Shown here piece by piece: positions 34,911 to 43,057 of a DNA stretch of 64,000 nucleotides. Under the pieces are notes generated by a model, which worked only from the letters and a program-made list of their open reading frames with translations, was not told the origin of the DNA and searched no databases. The translations under genes and the position numbers were made by a program. Each line of letters starts with the position of its first letter. Position 1 is the first letter of the stretch. Source of the DNA: Flavobacterium hungaricum (GTDB lineage Bacteria; Bacteroidota; Bacteroidia; Flavobacteriales; Flavobacteriaceae); the NCBI RefSeq assembly GCF_015182285.1, contig NZ_PRDM01000004.1:434001-498000 (forward strand), read 5' to 3'.

Positions 34911-34939
34911 AATTTACAAATACTATATAACTTTGATAA

Positions 34940-36520
34940 CTACAAAATATAATCGGTGTTAATAAAATTAGATTCTTTGCTGTTAAGCAATTCCTGCAGA
35001 ATTTCATTATTATAAGCAATATCTTTTGAAGCTACAAACGTACGGATTGAGAAAGAACGCAAAGCATCTGGAATACTTAAAGTTCCAACAGCAGAATCTT
35101 TTCTTCCTGTAAACGGGAAAGCATCCGGTCCTCTTTGGCAAGAACTATTTAAGTTTACGCGGCAAACTAAATTTACTAATGCATCTATAAGCGGTGCAAG
35201 AGTTTTAATATCTTTTCCAAACAAACTTACCTGTTGTCCGTAATTAGACTCAGCCATATCGTTTAATGGTTCTTTGATGTCTTTAAAAGAAATTACCGGA
35301 ATTACAGGTCCAAACTGCTCTTCATGATAAACTCTCATTTCTTGGTTTACTGGAAACAAAACAGCAGGGAAAATATAATTATCAGTATGTTTTCCTCCTT
35401 TTTCATTTAAGATTTTTGCTCCTTTAGCAGTAGCATCATCAATTAAACCTTGAATATATTTTGGTTTCTCTGATTCTGGAAGCGGTGTTAATGAAACGCC
35501 TTTTTCCCATGGATTTCCAAAAGTTAAAGCGTCTACTTTTTCAGAAAAACGTTTGTTAAATTCTTCTGCGATAGACTCGTGAACATAAAGTACTTTTAAA
35601 GCTGTACAACGCTGTCCGTTAAAAGATAATGTACCCGCAATACATTCTTGAATAGCCAAATCTAAATCGGCATCTGGAAGAATAATGGCTGGGTTTTTAG
35701 CTTCTAAACCTAAAATTAAGCGCAGTCTGTTTTTGTTCGGATGCTGATCTTGTAAGGCAATAGCCGACTTACTGTTTCCAATTAAGGCTAAAACATCGAT
35801 TTTACCCGATTTCATTATTGGCGAAGCTACTTCACGGCCTCTTCCGTATACGATATTGATTACTCCTTTAGGAAAACTGCTTCTAAAGGCTTCTAATAAT
35901 GGCGAAATACACAATACACCATGCTTTGCCGGCTTAAAAATTACGGTATTTCCCATAATCAAAGCTGGAATTAATAACGAAAAAGTCTCGTTTAAAGGAT
36001 AGTTGTAAGGTCCAAGGCACAAAACAACTCCAAGAGGTCCGCGGCGAATCATAGCGTTTACGCCTTGCACTTTTTCAAAATGCGAACTGCGTCCGTTTAA
36101 TTCTTTATAACTTGCAATAGTATCGTAAATATATTCTACAGTTCTATCAAATTCTTTTTGCGAATCGCCCAATGATTTTCCGATTTCCCACATCAAGTAT
36201 TTTACTACTTCTTCGCGGGTTTCTTTCATTTGCTTCACAAAGTTTTCCATGCATTTTATACGGTCTGCCACTTTCATTGTCGGCCATAAGCCTTGTCCCA
36301 TGTCATAAGCAGCAGTAGCGGCTTCTACAACTTCAGTAGCTTCTTTTTCTGCCATAAAAGGAATAGAGCCTAATAAAGTAGGCGAATATTTTTCTGTCGA
36401 AGAAATAGTAGAAAAAACAGGTGTAGTCTGTCCTGTCCATTGTTTCAATTCTCCATTTACAAGATACGTATCTTGGTTTATCAGCGTATTAATCTGATAT
36501 TCTTCTGGTATAAAACTCAT
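34940..36520 (-). CDS. gapN: NADP-dependent glyceraldehyde-3-phosphate dehydrogenase-like aldehyde dehydrogenase
   Basis: A 526-residue aldehyde dehydrogenase with the catalytic Cys in FNGQRCTALK and the general-base Glu in GLEAKNP. The C-terminal segment NLNSSCQRGPDAFPFTGRKDSAVGT, with Arg and Cys near the substrate phosphate site, is typical of the non-phosphorylating GAPDH (GapN) group. It would oxidise glyceraldehyde-3-phosphate directly to 3-phosphoglycerate, forming NADPH and skipping ATP formation. The Rossmann region is visible near LIGNSKSAIALQ. Cytoplasmic and monocistronic. The subfamily call is likely but not certain. Confidence 0.85.
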   Translation of the reverse strand: MSFIPEEYQINTLINQDTYLVNGELKQWTGQTTPVFSTISSTEKYSPTLLGSIPFMAEKEATEVVEAATAAYDMGQGLWPTMKVADRIKCMENFVKQMKETREEVVKYLMWEIGKSLGDSQKEFDRTVEYIYDTIASYKELNGRSSHFEKVQGVNAMIRRGPLGVVLCLGPYNYPLNETFSLLIPALIMGNTVIFKPAKHGVLCISPLLEAFRSSFPKGVINIVYGRGREVASPIMKSGKIDVLALIGNSKSAIALQDQHPNKNRLRLILGLEAKNPAIILPDADLDLAIQECIAGTLSFNGQRCTALKVLYVHESIAEEFNKRFSEKVDALTFGNPWEKGVSLTPLPESEKPKYIQGLIDDATAKGAKILNEKGGKHTDNYIFPAVLFPVNQEMRVYHEEQFGPVIPVISFKDIKEPLNDMAESNYGQQVSLFGKDIKTLAPLIDALVNLVCRVNLNSSCQRGPDAFPFTGRKDSAVGTLSIPDALRSFSIRTFVASKDIAYNNEILQELLNSKESNFINTDYIL

Positions 36521-36566
36521 AATTTTGGTAATTTAATAGGTCTGGTAATTCGTTTAAAAAAGAAAA

Positions 36567-36588
36567 AAGAGGCTCTTATATGCCTCTT
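36567..36588 (-). terminator. Terminator of rhodanese gene
   Basis: AAGAGGC and GCCTCTT arms; on the minus strand a T-rich tract (TTTTTTCTTTTTT) follows, about 10 bases after the rhodanese stop codon. Confidence 0.75.
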
Positions 36589-36597
36589 CTATTGTAT

Positions 36598-36909
36598 TTA
36601 TGGTTGTATGGTCTCGCCTTCCCAATCCAGAATACCACCAAGCAGATTATAGGCATTATTAATACCTAACTCATTCATTATCTGACATGCTTTAGCACTT
36701 CTGGCTCCAGAACGACAATACACATAATAGTTTTTATTTTTATCTAATTCTTCGATTTCATAAATAAAACCCTGACCTTTATTGATATCAATGTTTACTG
36801 CATTTTCAATATAGCCGTCGTTAAATTCGTCTTCAGTTCTTACGTCCAGTATAACTGCATTCTCGTCAGCAGCTAGCTGATTAACCCAATCTTCTTGTGA
36901 TAAATTCAT
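36598..36909 (-). CDS. Single-domain rhodanese
   Basis: The 103-residue protein is one rhodanese domain: VILDVRTEDEFNDGYIENAVNI near the N-terminus and the active-site loop YVYCRSGARSAKACQ, with the persulfide-forming Cys. It transfers sulfane sulfur between thiosulfate or persulfides and thiols. No signal peptide, so cytoplasmic. It is divergent from the Crp/Fnr regulator and lies close to the TauE permease and the persulfide dioxygenase, suggesting sulfur detoxification. Confidence 0.93.
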   Translation of the reverse strand: MNLSQEDWVNQLAADENAVILDVRTEDEFNDGYIENAVNIDINKGQGFIYEIEELDKNKNYYVYCRSGARSAKACQIMNELGINNAYNLLGGILDWEGETIQP

Positions 36910-37267
36910 AATAATGTGTTTTTGTAAAATTACGACGTTTCTATTTATAAAAAACGTCTTAAATGCGATTTCGATTATTATTCTCAGAAAACGTTTTAGA
37001 GAAAGTATTATAATCAGTGAATTACAAATTTACTTACTATTTTTAAAAATATAGTCTATAAATTCGATAGAAAATAGGATTTTTTCATTTGCATTAAATT
37101 AATCTTAAAAACCGTTTTCTGACAATTAATCCGATATCAAACGGCTATATTTGCAGTTAATTACAAGTTTTGATTCGATTTTAACAAAATCCCACGCCAC
37201 GAATTGCATTAATTCTCAGGAATTAAATTAGTGTACATACGTGAATTAGCGGCAAAAAAACATCACA
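36910..37267. other. Divergent promoter region, 358 bp
   Basis: AT-rich spacer between the rhodanese (minus) and Crp/Fnr regulator (plus) genes. It contains an imperfect inverted pair AAAAACGTCTTAAA and AAAACGTTTT near 36949-37000. No gene or RNA is seen; it must hold both promoters. Confidence 0.45.
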
Positions 37268-37900
37268 ATGCAAAATTCACTACAAATCATTTTTCCTAAT
37301 TTCTCTTCAGAATTGATTGCTACAATCGAAGAAAACGGAACTTTACAAAATTTTGAAACGGGCACTATATTAATGAGAACGGGACAGTATATTAAAAATA
37401 CCGTTTTGATTACGAAAGGAAAAATCAAAATCTACCGTGAAGGCGAAGATGGCGGCGAATTTTTAATGTATTATTTACAACCGGGGCAAGCCTGTGCCAT
37501 TTCGATGATCTGTACGGCCAAAAGCGAAAAAAGCCAGATTATGGCCAAAGTAGTCGAAGATGTTTCGGTAATGATGATTCCGCTGCAGATGATGGATAAA
37601 TGGATGATGGAGCACCGTTCTTGGTACGAATTTGTAATCGAAACCTATAGAAGCCGCTTTGAAGAAGTGCTGGAAGTGGTTGATAATATTGCTTTTCGTT
37701 CTATGGACGAGCGTTTGGAGTTTTACTTAAAAAGACATTCTGATGCTTGCGGCTGTTCTGAGGTCAATCTATCGCATCAGGAAATCGCAACCGAATTGAA
37801 CACTTCAAGAGAAGTAGTATCACGATTATTAAAAAAAATGGAACAGCGTGGTTTGGTTAAGCTTAACCGAAATCAAATTGAGTTATTAAACGTTAAATAG
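37268..37900 (+). CDS. Crp/Fnr family transcription regulator
   Basis: A 210-residue regulator with an N-terminal cyclic-nucleotide-type beta barrel (TGTILMRTGQYIKN, EGEDGGEFLMYYLQPGQACAIS) and a C-terminal winged helix (LSHQEIATELNTSREVVSRLLKKMEQ). The cAMP-binding Arg/Ser signature is absent. Several Cys are present (CAIS, MIC, ACGCS), which could bind an iron-sulfur cluster or react with sulfide or oxygen species; this is inference. The neighbourhood (rhodanese, TauE, cydAB, persulfide dioxygenase) suggests redox or sulfur control. Its last codons and stop are repeated in the tandem array that follows. Confidence 0.9.
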   Translation: MQNSLQIIFPNFSSELIATIEENGTLQNFETGTILMRTGQYIKNTVLITKGKIKIYREGEDGGEFLMYYLQPGQACAISMICTAKSEKSQIMAKVVEDVSVMMIPLQMMDKWMMEHRSWYEFVIETYRSRFEEVLEVVDNIAFRSMDERLEFYLKRHSDACGCSEVNLSHQEIATELNTSREVVSRLLKKMEQRGLVKLNRNQIELLNVK

Positions 37901-38290
37901 TTTTTTTGCCACGAATTCACGAATTTTATTAATTATTTTATCGCGCTAAATTTCACGAATTCAAAAATATGTTTTCTGTTTATGAGTTATTAAACGTTAA
38001 ATAGTTTTTTGCCACCAATTCAAGAATTTTATTAATTATTTTATTGCGCTAAATTTTACGAATTCAAAAATATGCTTTCAGTTTTTGAGTTATTAAACGT
38101 TAAATAGTTTTTTGCCACCAATTCACGAATTTTATTAATTATTTTATTGCGCTAAATTTTACGAATTCAAAAATATTTTTCAGTTTATGAGTTATTAAAC
38201 GTTAAATAGTTTTTTGCTACGAATTCACGAATTTTATTAATTATTTTATTGCGCCTAAATTTTACGAATTCAAAAATATTTTTCAGTTTA
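37880..38290 (+). repeat. Four ~103-bp tandem repeats starting inside the Crp/Fnr gene
   Basis: Units begin at 37880, 37984, 38087 and 38189 (periods 104, 103, 102). Each starts with GAGTTATTAAACGTTAAATAG, the last six codons and stop of the Crp/Fnr gene in unit 1, then GCCACGAATTCACGAATTTTATTAATTATTTTAT-GCGC and AATTCAAAAATAT. After unit 4 an inverted copy, TTCGTGAATTCGTGGC (about 38310-38325), matches the start of unit 1. Units differ by a few substitutions, so they arose recently. Confidence 0.9.
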
Positions 38291-38402
38291 TATTAAAAAA
38301 TTCGTGAATTCGTGGCTGAAAAAAAAACAAAAAAACTCTTCTGTGATAAATGTTACTGTAGGTTTCTAATTTACGAAGCACCTTTGCATCAAAACAAATG
38401 CA

Positions 38403-39188
38403 ATGGAATATCTGGGTTATTTTGCCTCAATCATAATCGGAATCACGCTTGGCTTAATTGGCGGAGGCGGTTCTATTTTGACCATTCCGATTCTCGTGTA
38501 TTTGTTTAAAGTAAATCCAGATCAGGCCACTTCGTATTCCTTGTTTATTGTTGGATTAACTGCAATGTTTGGCAGTTACAGTCATTATAAAATGGAAAAT
38601 CTAAAACTAAAATCGGCTTTGTATTTTGCCATGCCTTCTGTAATTTCCATTTTGATTATCCGCGAAGTCATATTTCCTCAAATCGCATCTACATTGTTTT
38701 CTGTAGCTTCCTACACCGTTTCAAAAGATTTTCTGATTATGATTATCTTTTCGGTATTAATGATAACCGCGGCGATTTCGATGATAAAGAAAAAGCTGCC
38801 AGATGCAAAATCGGCAGAAACCAATTATCTTCAATTAAGCATTATTGGTTTTCTAGTCGGAATCGTAACTGGATTTCTTGGTGCCGGAGGCGGATTCCTT
38901 ATTATTCCTGCCCTTCTTTTCTTTGCCAATCTGCCTATGAAACAAGCGGTCGGAACTTCATTATTAATCATCACTATTAATTCAACCATAGGTTTTGCCG
39001 GCGATTTGTATATCGGCACTCCCATTAATTACAATTTTTTACTAAGCGTTTCTGCTATGGCTCTTATCGGAATGTTTATTGGCAGCAAGCTTTCTAAAAA
39101 AATAGACGGTACAAAGCTAAAACCGCTTTTTGGATGGTTTGTACTTGTAATGGGATTTTACATTATTGCAAAAGAGATTTTGCTTTAA
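38403..39188 (+). CDS. TauE/SafE family sulfite/organosulfur exporter
   Basis: The 261-residue membrane protein has about eight helices in two related halves. Each has the family Gly-rich motif: LGLIGGGGSILTIPILVY near residue 16 and TGFLGAGGGFLIIPALLFF near residue 158, followed by QATSYSLFIVG and QAVGTSLLIIT. These proteins move sulfite, sulfoacetate or other anions across the inner membrane. The position between a Crp/Fnr regulator, rhodanese and persulfide dioxygenase suggests export of sulfite or thiosulfate made during sulfide detoxification (inference). Confidence 0.92.
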   Translation: MEYLGYFASIIIGITLGLIGGGGSILTIPILVYLFKVNPDQATSYSLFIVGLTAMFGSYSHYKMENLKLKSALYFAMPSVISILIIREVIFPQIASTLFSVASYTVSKDFLIMIIFSVLMITAAISMIKKKLPDAKSAETNYLQLSIIGFLVGIVTGFLGAGGGFLIIPALLFFANLPMKQAVGTSLLIITINSTIGFAGDLYIGTPINYNFLLSVSAMALIGMFIGSKLSKKIDGTKLKPLFGWFVLVMGFYIIAKEILL

Positions 39189-39315
39189 GCATAGAGTTTC
39201 CCGCAGATCCTAAAAGTCTGCACCTTTTTAATTAAATATTTTTAGAATTTAGTTTCACTTGTAGTGCAATCTTTGTCAAAGTTTAAAAGCTTTGACAAAG
39301 ATGAAACTAACTTTT

Positions 39316-39702
39316 TTAAATCTCTCCAAACTTTTCTTTGTAGCGGTCCAGTTCGATTTCGGTTCGGCTTAAGAGTTTTTCTAACAACACAATTTTATCT
39401 TCATAGAGTTCTTTTAAAACCGAGGTGCTGTCTGTATTTATCAAAATACTTCCGTTGTTATTTCCTGTAATTTTATTAAAACCATTGAAATAACGGTGGT
39501 AATCAAAACTAATAATATCCTCAACACTGACGTCTAAAATTCGTCCAATTTCCACCAATTTATCATAACTCAAAGAAGTTTTTCCTTTCTCTATTTTACT
39601 GTAACCCGCCTGTGTTACACCTAATCTTTCTGCCATATATTCCTGAGTGTAATTCTTTAACTCTCTAATGCTTTTAATTTTGTTTTTAATTGTTGCGGCC
39701 AT
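39316..39702 (-). CDS. XRE family transcription regulator (first of two)
   Basis: A 128-residue protein with an N-terminal XRE helix-turn-helix (IKSIRELKNYTQEYMAERLGVTQAGYSKIEKGKTSLS, residues ~8-60) and a C-terminal coiled region (ELYEDKIVLLEKLLSRTEIELDRYKEKF). The layout, including the phrase YE..V.LLEKLL near the end, matches the XRE protein at 40907-41302, so they are paralogues. It may respond through coiled-coil dimerisation. No toxin or phage gene is adjacent. Confidence 0.87.
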   Translation of the reverse strand: MAATIKNKIKSIRELKNYTQEYMAERLGVTQAGYSKIEKGKTSLSYDKLVEIGRILDVSVEDIISFDYHRYFNGFNKITGNNNGSILINTDSTSVLKELYEDKIVLLEKLLSRTEIELDRYKEKFGEI

Positions 39703-39929
39703 AATTTGTTTGATTTGGGGTCATGTATAGCTAAAACAGCCCGCCGTTGAACTCTTCAACAGCATAACTATACTTATTTTTGGGTATTCTAAAACTGCTT
39801 ATCTGGGGTAACAAACAGTGGTTTTATTATTTTTTTCTGGCAGTTATAACATAACCATACATTGAAGCTGCCACTATGAAAATTACATCATATTCTGAAA
39901 TTCCGATTGTAAACATCTTTTTACTGTAT

Positions 39930-40334
39930 CTAAGCCGTTTTTTTAATATTTCTTTCAAACTGAAGCTCCAGATACTGATCAATCTGTTTACCAATCACAA
40001 TACGATCCTTTAATGCAATTTTGGTTTTCATTTCTTTTTCGTAAACATCTCTCACTAAAACAAAATAGACAAACTCTACTGGTTTATAAAACCTCAATAT
40101 TATGATAAAAGTATAACAAAGCAAAGCCGGAATTATATAGTACAAATCGGGTAAGTTAGAAAAAATCATGCAGTAATAGGCAATCGCCGTTGTGAGCATA
40201 AAAGCACCATTTTCGAGATAGTAGGTTTTCTTTTTCTTTAAAATTGTAAGTTCTTTGATTTCATCAAAATCGTATTGCCAGGTTTTAGACTGATAGCAAA
40301 ATTTAATCTTGTCGGGCGTAATTGTAATAGGCAT
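39930..40334 (-). CDS. Small membrane protein of unknown function
   Basis: The ATG at 40334 (MPITITPDKIKFCYQ) gives 134 residues; the longer frame begins with an implausible Arg/Lys/Leu-rich tract. It has a soluble N-terminus containing DEIKELTILKKKKTYY, two membrane helices (~45-62 and 65-82), then VEFVYFVLVRDVYEKE and a charged C-terminus. This resembles PH-domain-like membrane proteins but is not clearly any of them. It lies between the two XRE genes. Confidence 0.55.
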   Translation of the reverse strand: MPITITPDKIKFCYQSKTWQYDFDEIKELTILKKKKTYYLENGAFMLTTAIAYYCMIFSNLPDLYYIIPALLCYTFIIILRFYKPVEFVYFVLVRDVYEKEMKTKIALKDRIVIGKQIDQYLELQFERNIKKTA

Positions 40335-40457
40335 AATAATCAGTAGGTAATAAATAAATTTAGGGATTTTCGAAAGAAATTCTTCTTCAAAAATTCTGAG
40401 AAGAATTCTTAGATACGCAATATTACGCAATACCCTCTTTTTTTTCCTACAATTCAA

Positions 40458-40906
40458 ATTATAGAATATAACTAAGAGTTGTAATTAAATCTTTCGTCAA
40501 AGTTATCTTATACTTTTTATCTGCTAAAATATAGTATTCTCAAAAGGTGATAATTGTGGCGTTGCCTCCGGCCGGGCTATCCGCTTGTATCTTTTCCTTG
40601 CTAAAGAAGCAAGAAAAAGGATACCGCTCCTATCCCTAACGCACACTCGGGTGAAATGACGTTTTTAGTTTTAAATTTCAATGAATTTCCTCCAGCTTTA
40701 CATGGAGGTAAATAAATGTAGACAAAAAAGGATTTAGCAAAACTTTATCATTTTGGCTAAAGCCCAATTCACATTAAAACAAAAAACCTCCAGTTAAAAC
40801 TGGAGGCAATTTATATCTTTTGCCTTTTAATCTTTGCTTAAGGTTTAAAATTGAAAAATCCGTTTATTCTCAAGGAAAAAACGGATTTTATAAAGTCTTC
40901 TTGTTT
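40458..40906. other. Spacer with flavobacterial repeats, 449 bp
   Basis: Contains a hairpin-prone repeat at ~40553-40650 (GGGCTATCCGCTTGTATC, then a near-inverted AAGAAAAAGGATACCGCTCC) of a type I recall widely between Flavobacteriia genes, and the repeat at 40756-40813. No gene is seen. Confidence 0.6.
40756..40813. repeat. CCTCCAG-hairpin repeat, copy 1
   Basis: GGCTAAAGCCCAATTCA, then AAAAAACCTCCAG-TTAAAA-CTGGAGGCAATT. The CCTCCAG/CTGGAGG hairpin could end the minus-strand XRE transcript. A second copy at 41859-41918 has the same order with a CCTCCAGCT/AGCTGGAGG stem. Confidence 0.75.
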
Positions 40907-41302
40907 CTACTTCTTAAGCAGTTTTTCTAAATATTCTACTTTTTCTTTTTCAGCCTGAACCAAACGTTCGTAAAGTTCAACTACTTTATCTAAAGGATTA
41001 AAAGTAGCATACATACCTTGATTAAAGCTATTGCCCTGACTTGAGCTATTATCATAAAAGTTATTAAAGAAATTAAAAACAGATTCTTCCGAAAAATTTT
41101 CAATTGCTTCCACAGTAACGCCGAGCGCTTTTGCTATATCCAAAAGTCTTTCGTGATCAACTGTTTCGCTCAATTCAATATTCGAAACAGTCTGTTGGCT
41201 GATACCAATTTCATAAGCCAATGCTTCCTGCTTCATTCCTTTAAGCTCTCTAATTCGGCTTATGTTTCTTCCTACGTGTTTTGGTTTTGCTGCTATGCTC
41301 AT
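40907..41302 (-). CDS. XRE family transcription regulator (second of two)
   Basis: A 131-residue protein: XRE helix-turn-helix at residues ~12-65 (ISRIRELKGMKQEALAYEIGISQQTVSNIE), then a flexible Asn/Ser/Gln-rich linker (NNFYDNSSSQGNSFNQGMYATFN) and a C-terminal coiled coil (VELYERLVQAEKEKVEYLEKLLKK). It is a paralogue of 39316-39702. The flanking spacers carry copies of the same hairpin repeat, so the gene sits inside a repeat-bounded segment. Confidence 0.87.
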   Translation of the reverse strand: MSIAAKPKHVGRNISRIRELKGMKQEALAYEIGISQQTVSNIELSETVDHERLLDIAKALGVTVEAIENFSEESVFNFFNNFYDNSSSQGNSFNQGMYATFNPLDKVVELYERLVQAEKEKVEYLEKLLKK

Positions 41303-41580
41303 AGTTCAAAGATATTTAAAATTCTTTAAAATTTTCTATTTTGGTAGAATACAAATTCATATTCGTAAAATACAATCTCAGAAGATTTACAATAAGCAAA
41401 AATACAATTTTTCGCACAAGAAAAGATCTTAAACTAAAAAACCGTTTATTCCATAATAGATTAAACTATTTTGTGTCTTTTGGGGCGTTTTCGTCACGGC
41501 GAACTTGCTATCCGCTAAATTCCCGATTAACAAAAACTACGGCTAAAAAAGCCTTGTTTTTCTAATAGTATGTCATTTAG

Positions 41581-41671
41581 TGTCAGGCTGAGCGGAGTCG
41601 AAGCCCCGCATAGTAATTCTGCAAAGATTGGCGATTTTGATTGTGTGGCTTCGACTCCGCTCTGCCTGACA
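41581..41671. repeat. Long inverted repeat (TGTCAGGCTGAGCGGAGTCG type)
   Basis: The 25-base arms 41581-41605 and 41647-41671 are reverse complements at 24 of 25 positions, around a 41-base centre. GC-rich arms in AT-rich surroundings resemble a palindromic mobile repeat of Flavobacterium intergenic regions (from memory). Confidence 0.85.
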
Positions 41672-41858
41672 AAATTAAAAGAAATATTCTTATGAAAATG
41701 AATGTCCTAGCCCCGATAGAAGTGGAAATCCTTTTTTATTTTTTCTTTAAAAATAAAAAAGATTGAAACGGATAGCGGGATTGGCTCCTTAAAAAATGGC
41801 TCTATGATAGAAATCGAAATGACATAAATGAGAAAAACTCTTAACTTAATGACATTGG

Positions 41859-41918
41859 GCTAAAGCCCAATTCAAATTCAATAAAAAACCTCCAGCTGAA
41901 GCTGGAGGCAATTCATAT
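41859..41918. repeat. CCTCCAG-hairpin repeat, copy 2
   Basis: GGGCTAAAGCCCAATTCA, then AAAAAACCTCCAGCTGAAGCTGGAGGCAATTC. Matches copy 1 at 40756-40813 closely. On the minus strand it lies ~60 bases past the cydB stop codon and could act as its terminator. Confidence 0.75.
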
Positions 41919-41978
41919 TATTAAAATTAAAAAAAATCAATTCGCTAAAATTCGTGCAATTATTGTCAAACAAAAAAA

Positions 41979-43055
41979 TCAATGTTCTCCATACCCGATA
42001 TCATCCATTTTACCGCTGAAAACACGGTATTGAATAATAAAATAAACAATCACCAAAGCTAAGGCTACAAAAAACCAGCTCAAACCAGCATTCAAACCAT
42101 ATTCTCCTGCTGCAGTGTTGTAAATTGTCAAAGAGGGATTTACTTTATTGGTTGATGGTAAAACATTCGGAAAGATCGAAACCGCCGTCGAAGCAAATCC
42201 TCCGACTAAAAACAAGGTCGAGAAAATAAAAGCCTGACCATCTTTTTTGAAAGATCGTACTTTGAATAATCCTAAAATACCCGCAAAAGTCATTAAAGGA
42301 AAAAACCAAAGCAGCGGATGTTCTACAAAATTATGAAACGGTTCCGGCTCAATAAAATGCCAGATTTGGAGCGAAATACAAACCAAAACCAATAGAACAA
42401 TATTTAAGGCAAAAACTACTTTTTTAAGTTTCGGATTCAAAGACGAATTGGTTTTGTAAATAACCCAATTTGCTCCATGAATCGTCAGTGCAACAACACT
42501 CACGATACCCAGGAAAAGCGTAAACCAATCGATAATTCCCAATTCATTTGCCTGCGGACTAAAAGTCGGATTCCACAACGGGAGAAAGAAATAATGCGCT
42601 TCTTGTGTCGAAACGCCGTTTTGCACCATTCCCAGATTGACACCACGGACAATATTCCCCAGAGCAATTCCGAAGAAAAGCGCCAAAAGCAAACTTGCAA
42701 CTCCAAAAGCTTTATCCCAAATACTTTCCCACATCGGGTGATGCACTTGTCCGCGCATTTCTAATCCGATGGCACGAAAAATCAAAAGCCACAAAATCAT
42801 AATCAAAGGCAGATAAAACCCACTGAAGGAAGAAGCATACAAAGTCGGAAAAGCAAAAAACAAAACGCCTCCCGCAGCAATAAGCCAAACTTCGTTAGCA
42901 TCCCAAAACGGGCCGATGGCACTTGTAATCGCTTTTTTATCTTTTTCTTCTTTCGCAAAAAATAAATGAATAATTCCTGCACCAAAATCATAACCGTCTA
43001 AAACCAGATAAACAGCCAGAATTCCCATTAAAACTACGTACCAAAAAAACTCCAT
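41979..43055 (-). CDS. cydB: Cytochrome bd oxidase subunit II
   Basis: A 358-residue integral membrane protein with about eight or nine helices. The N-terminus LVLDGYDFGAGIIHLFF and the following SAIGPFWDANEVWLIAAGG are hallmark CydB motifs. It pairs with CydA to form the quinol oxidase that reduces oxygen to water at very low oxygen and resists sulfide, nitric oxide and cyanide. The start is 2 bases after cydA. No cydX-like small ORF is evident after it. Confidence 0.96.
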   Translation of the reverse strand: MEFFWYVVLMGILAVYLVLDGYDFGAGIIHLFFAKEEKDKKAITSAIGPFWDANEVWLIAAGGVLFFAFPTLYASSFSGFYLPLIMILWLLIFRAIGLEMRGQVHHPMWESIWDKAFGVASLLLALFFGIALGNIVRGVNLGMVQNGVSTQEAHYFFLPLWNPTFSPQANELGIIDWFTLFLGIVSVVALTIHGANWVIYKTNSSLNPKLKKVVFALNIVLLVLVCISLQIWHFIEPEPFHNFVEHPLLWFFPLMTFAGILGLFKVRSFKKDGQAFIFSTLFLVGGFASTAVSIFPNVLPSTNKVNPSLTIYNTAAGEYGLNAGLSWFFVALALVIVYFIIQYRVFSGKMDDIGYGEH

Positions 43056-43057
43056 AC

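Larger units (their letters stand above)
41303..41978. other. Repeat-rich gene-free region, 676 bp
   Basis: Holds the long inverted repeat at 41581-41671 and the CCTCCAG repeat at 41859-41918. A 74-codon ORF at 41341-41565 has no credible start context or protein-like composition. No RNA gene is seen. Confidence 0.6.

Noticed and set aside
37880..38290. Tandem array as a possible CRISPR
   Set aside because: Units are ~103 bp with no unique spacers, and they include a gene end; no cas genes are near.
41341..41565. 74-codon ORF after the second XRE gene
   Set aside because: Composition, lack of start context and position in a repeat-rich spacer argue against a protein.
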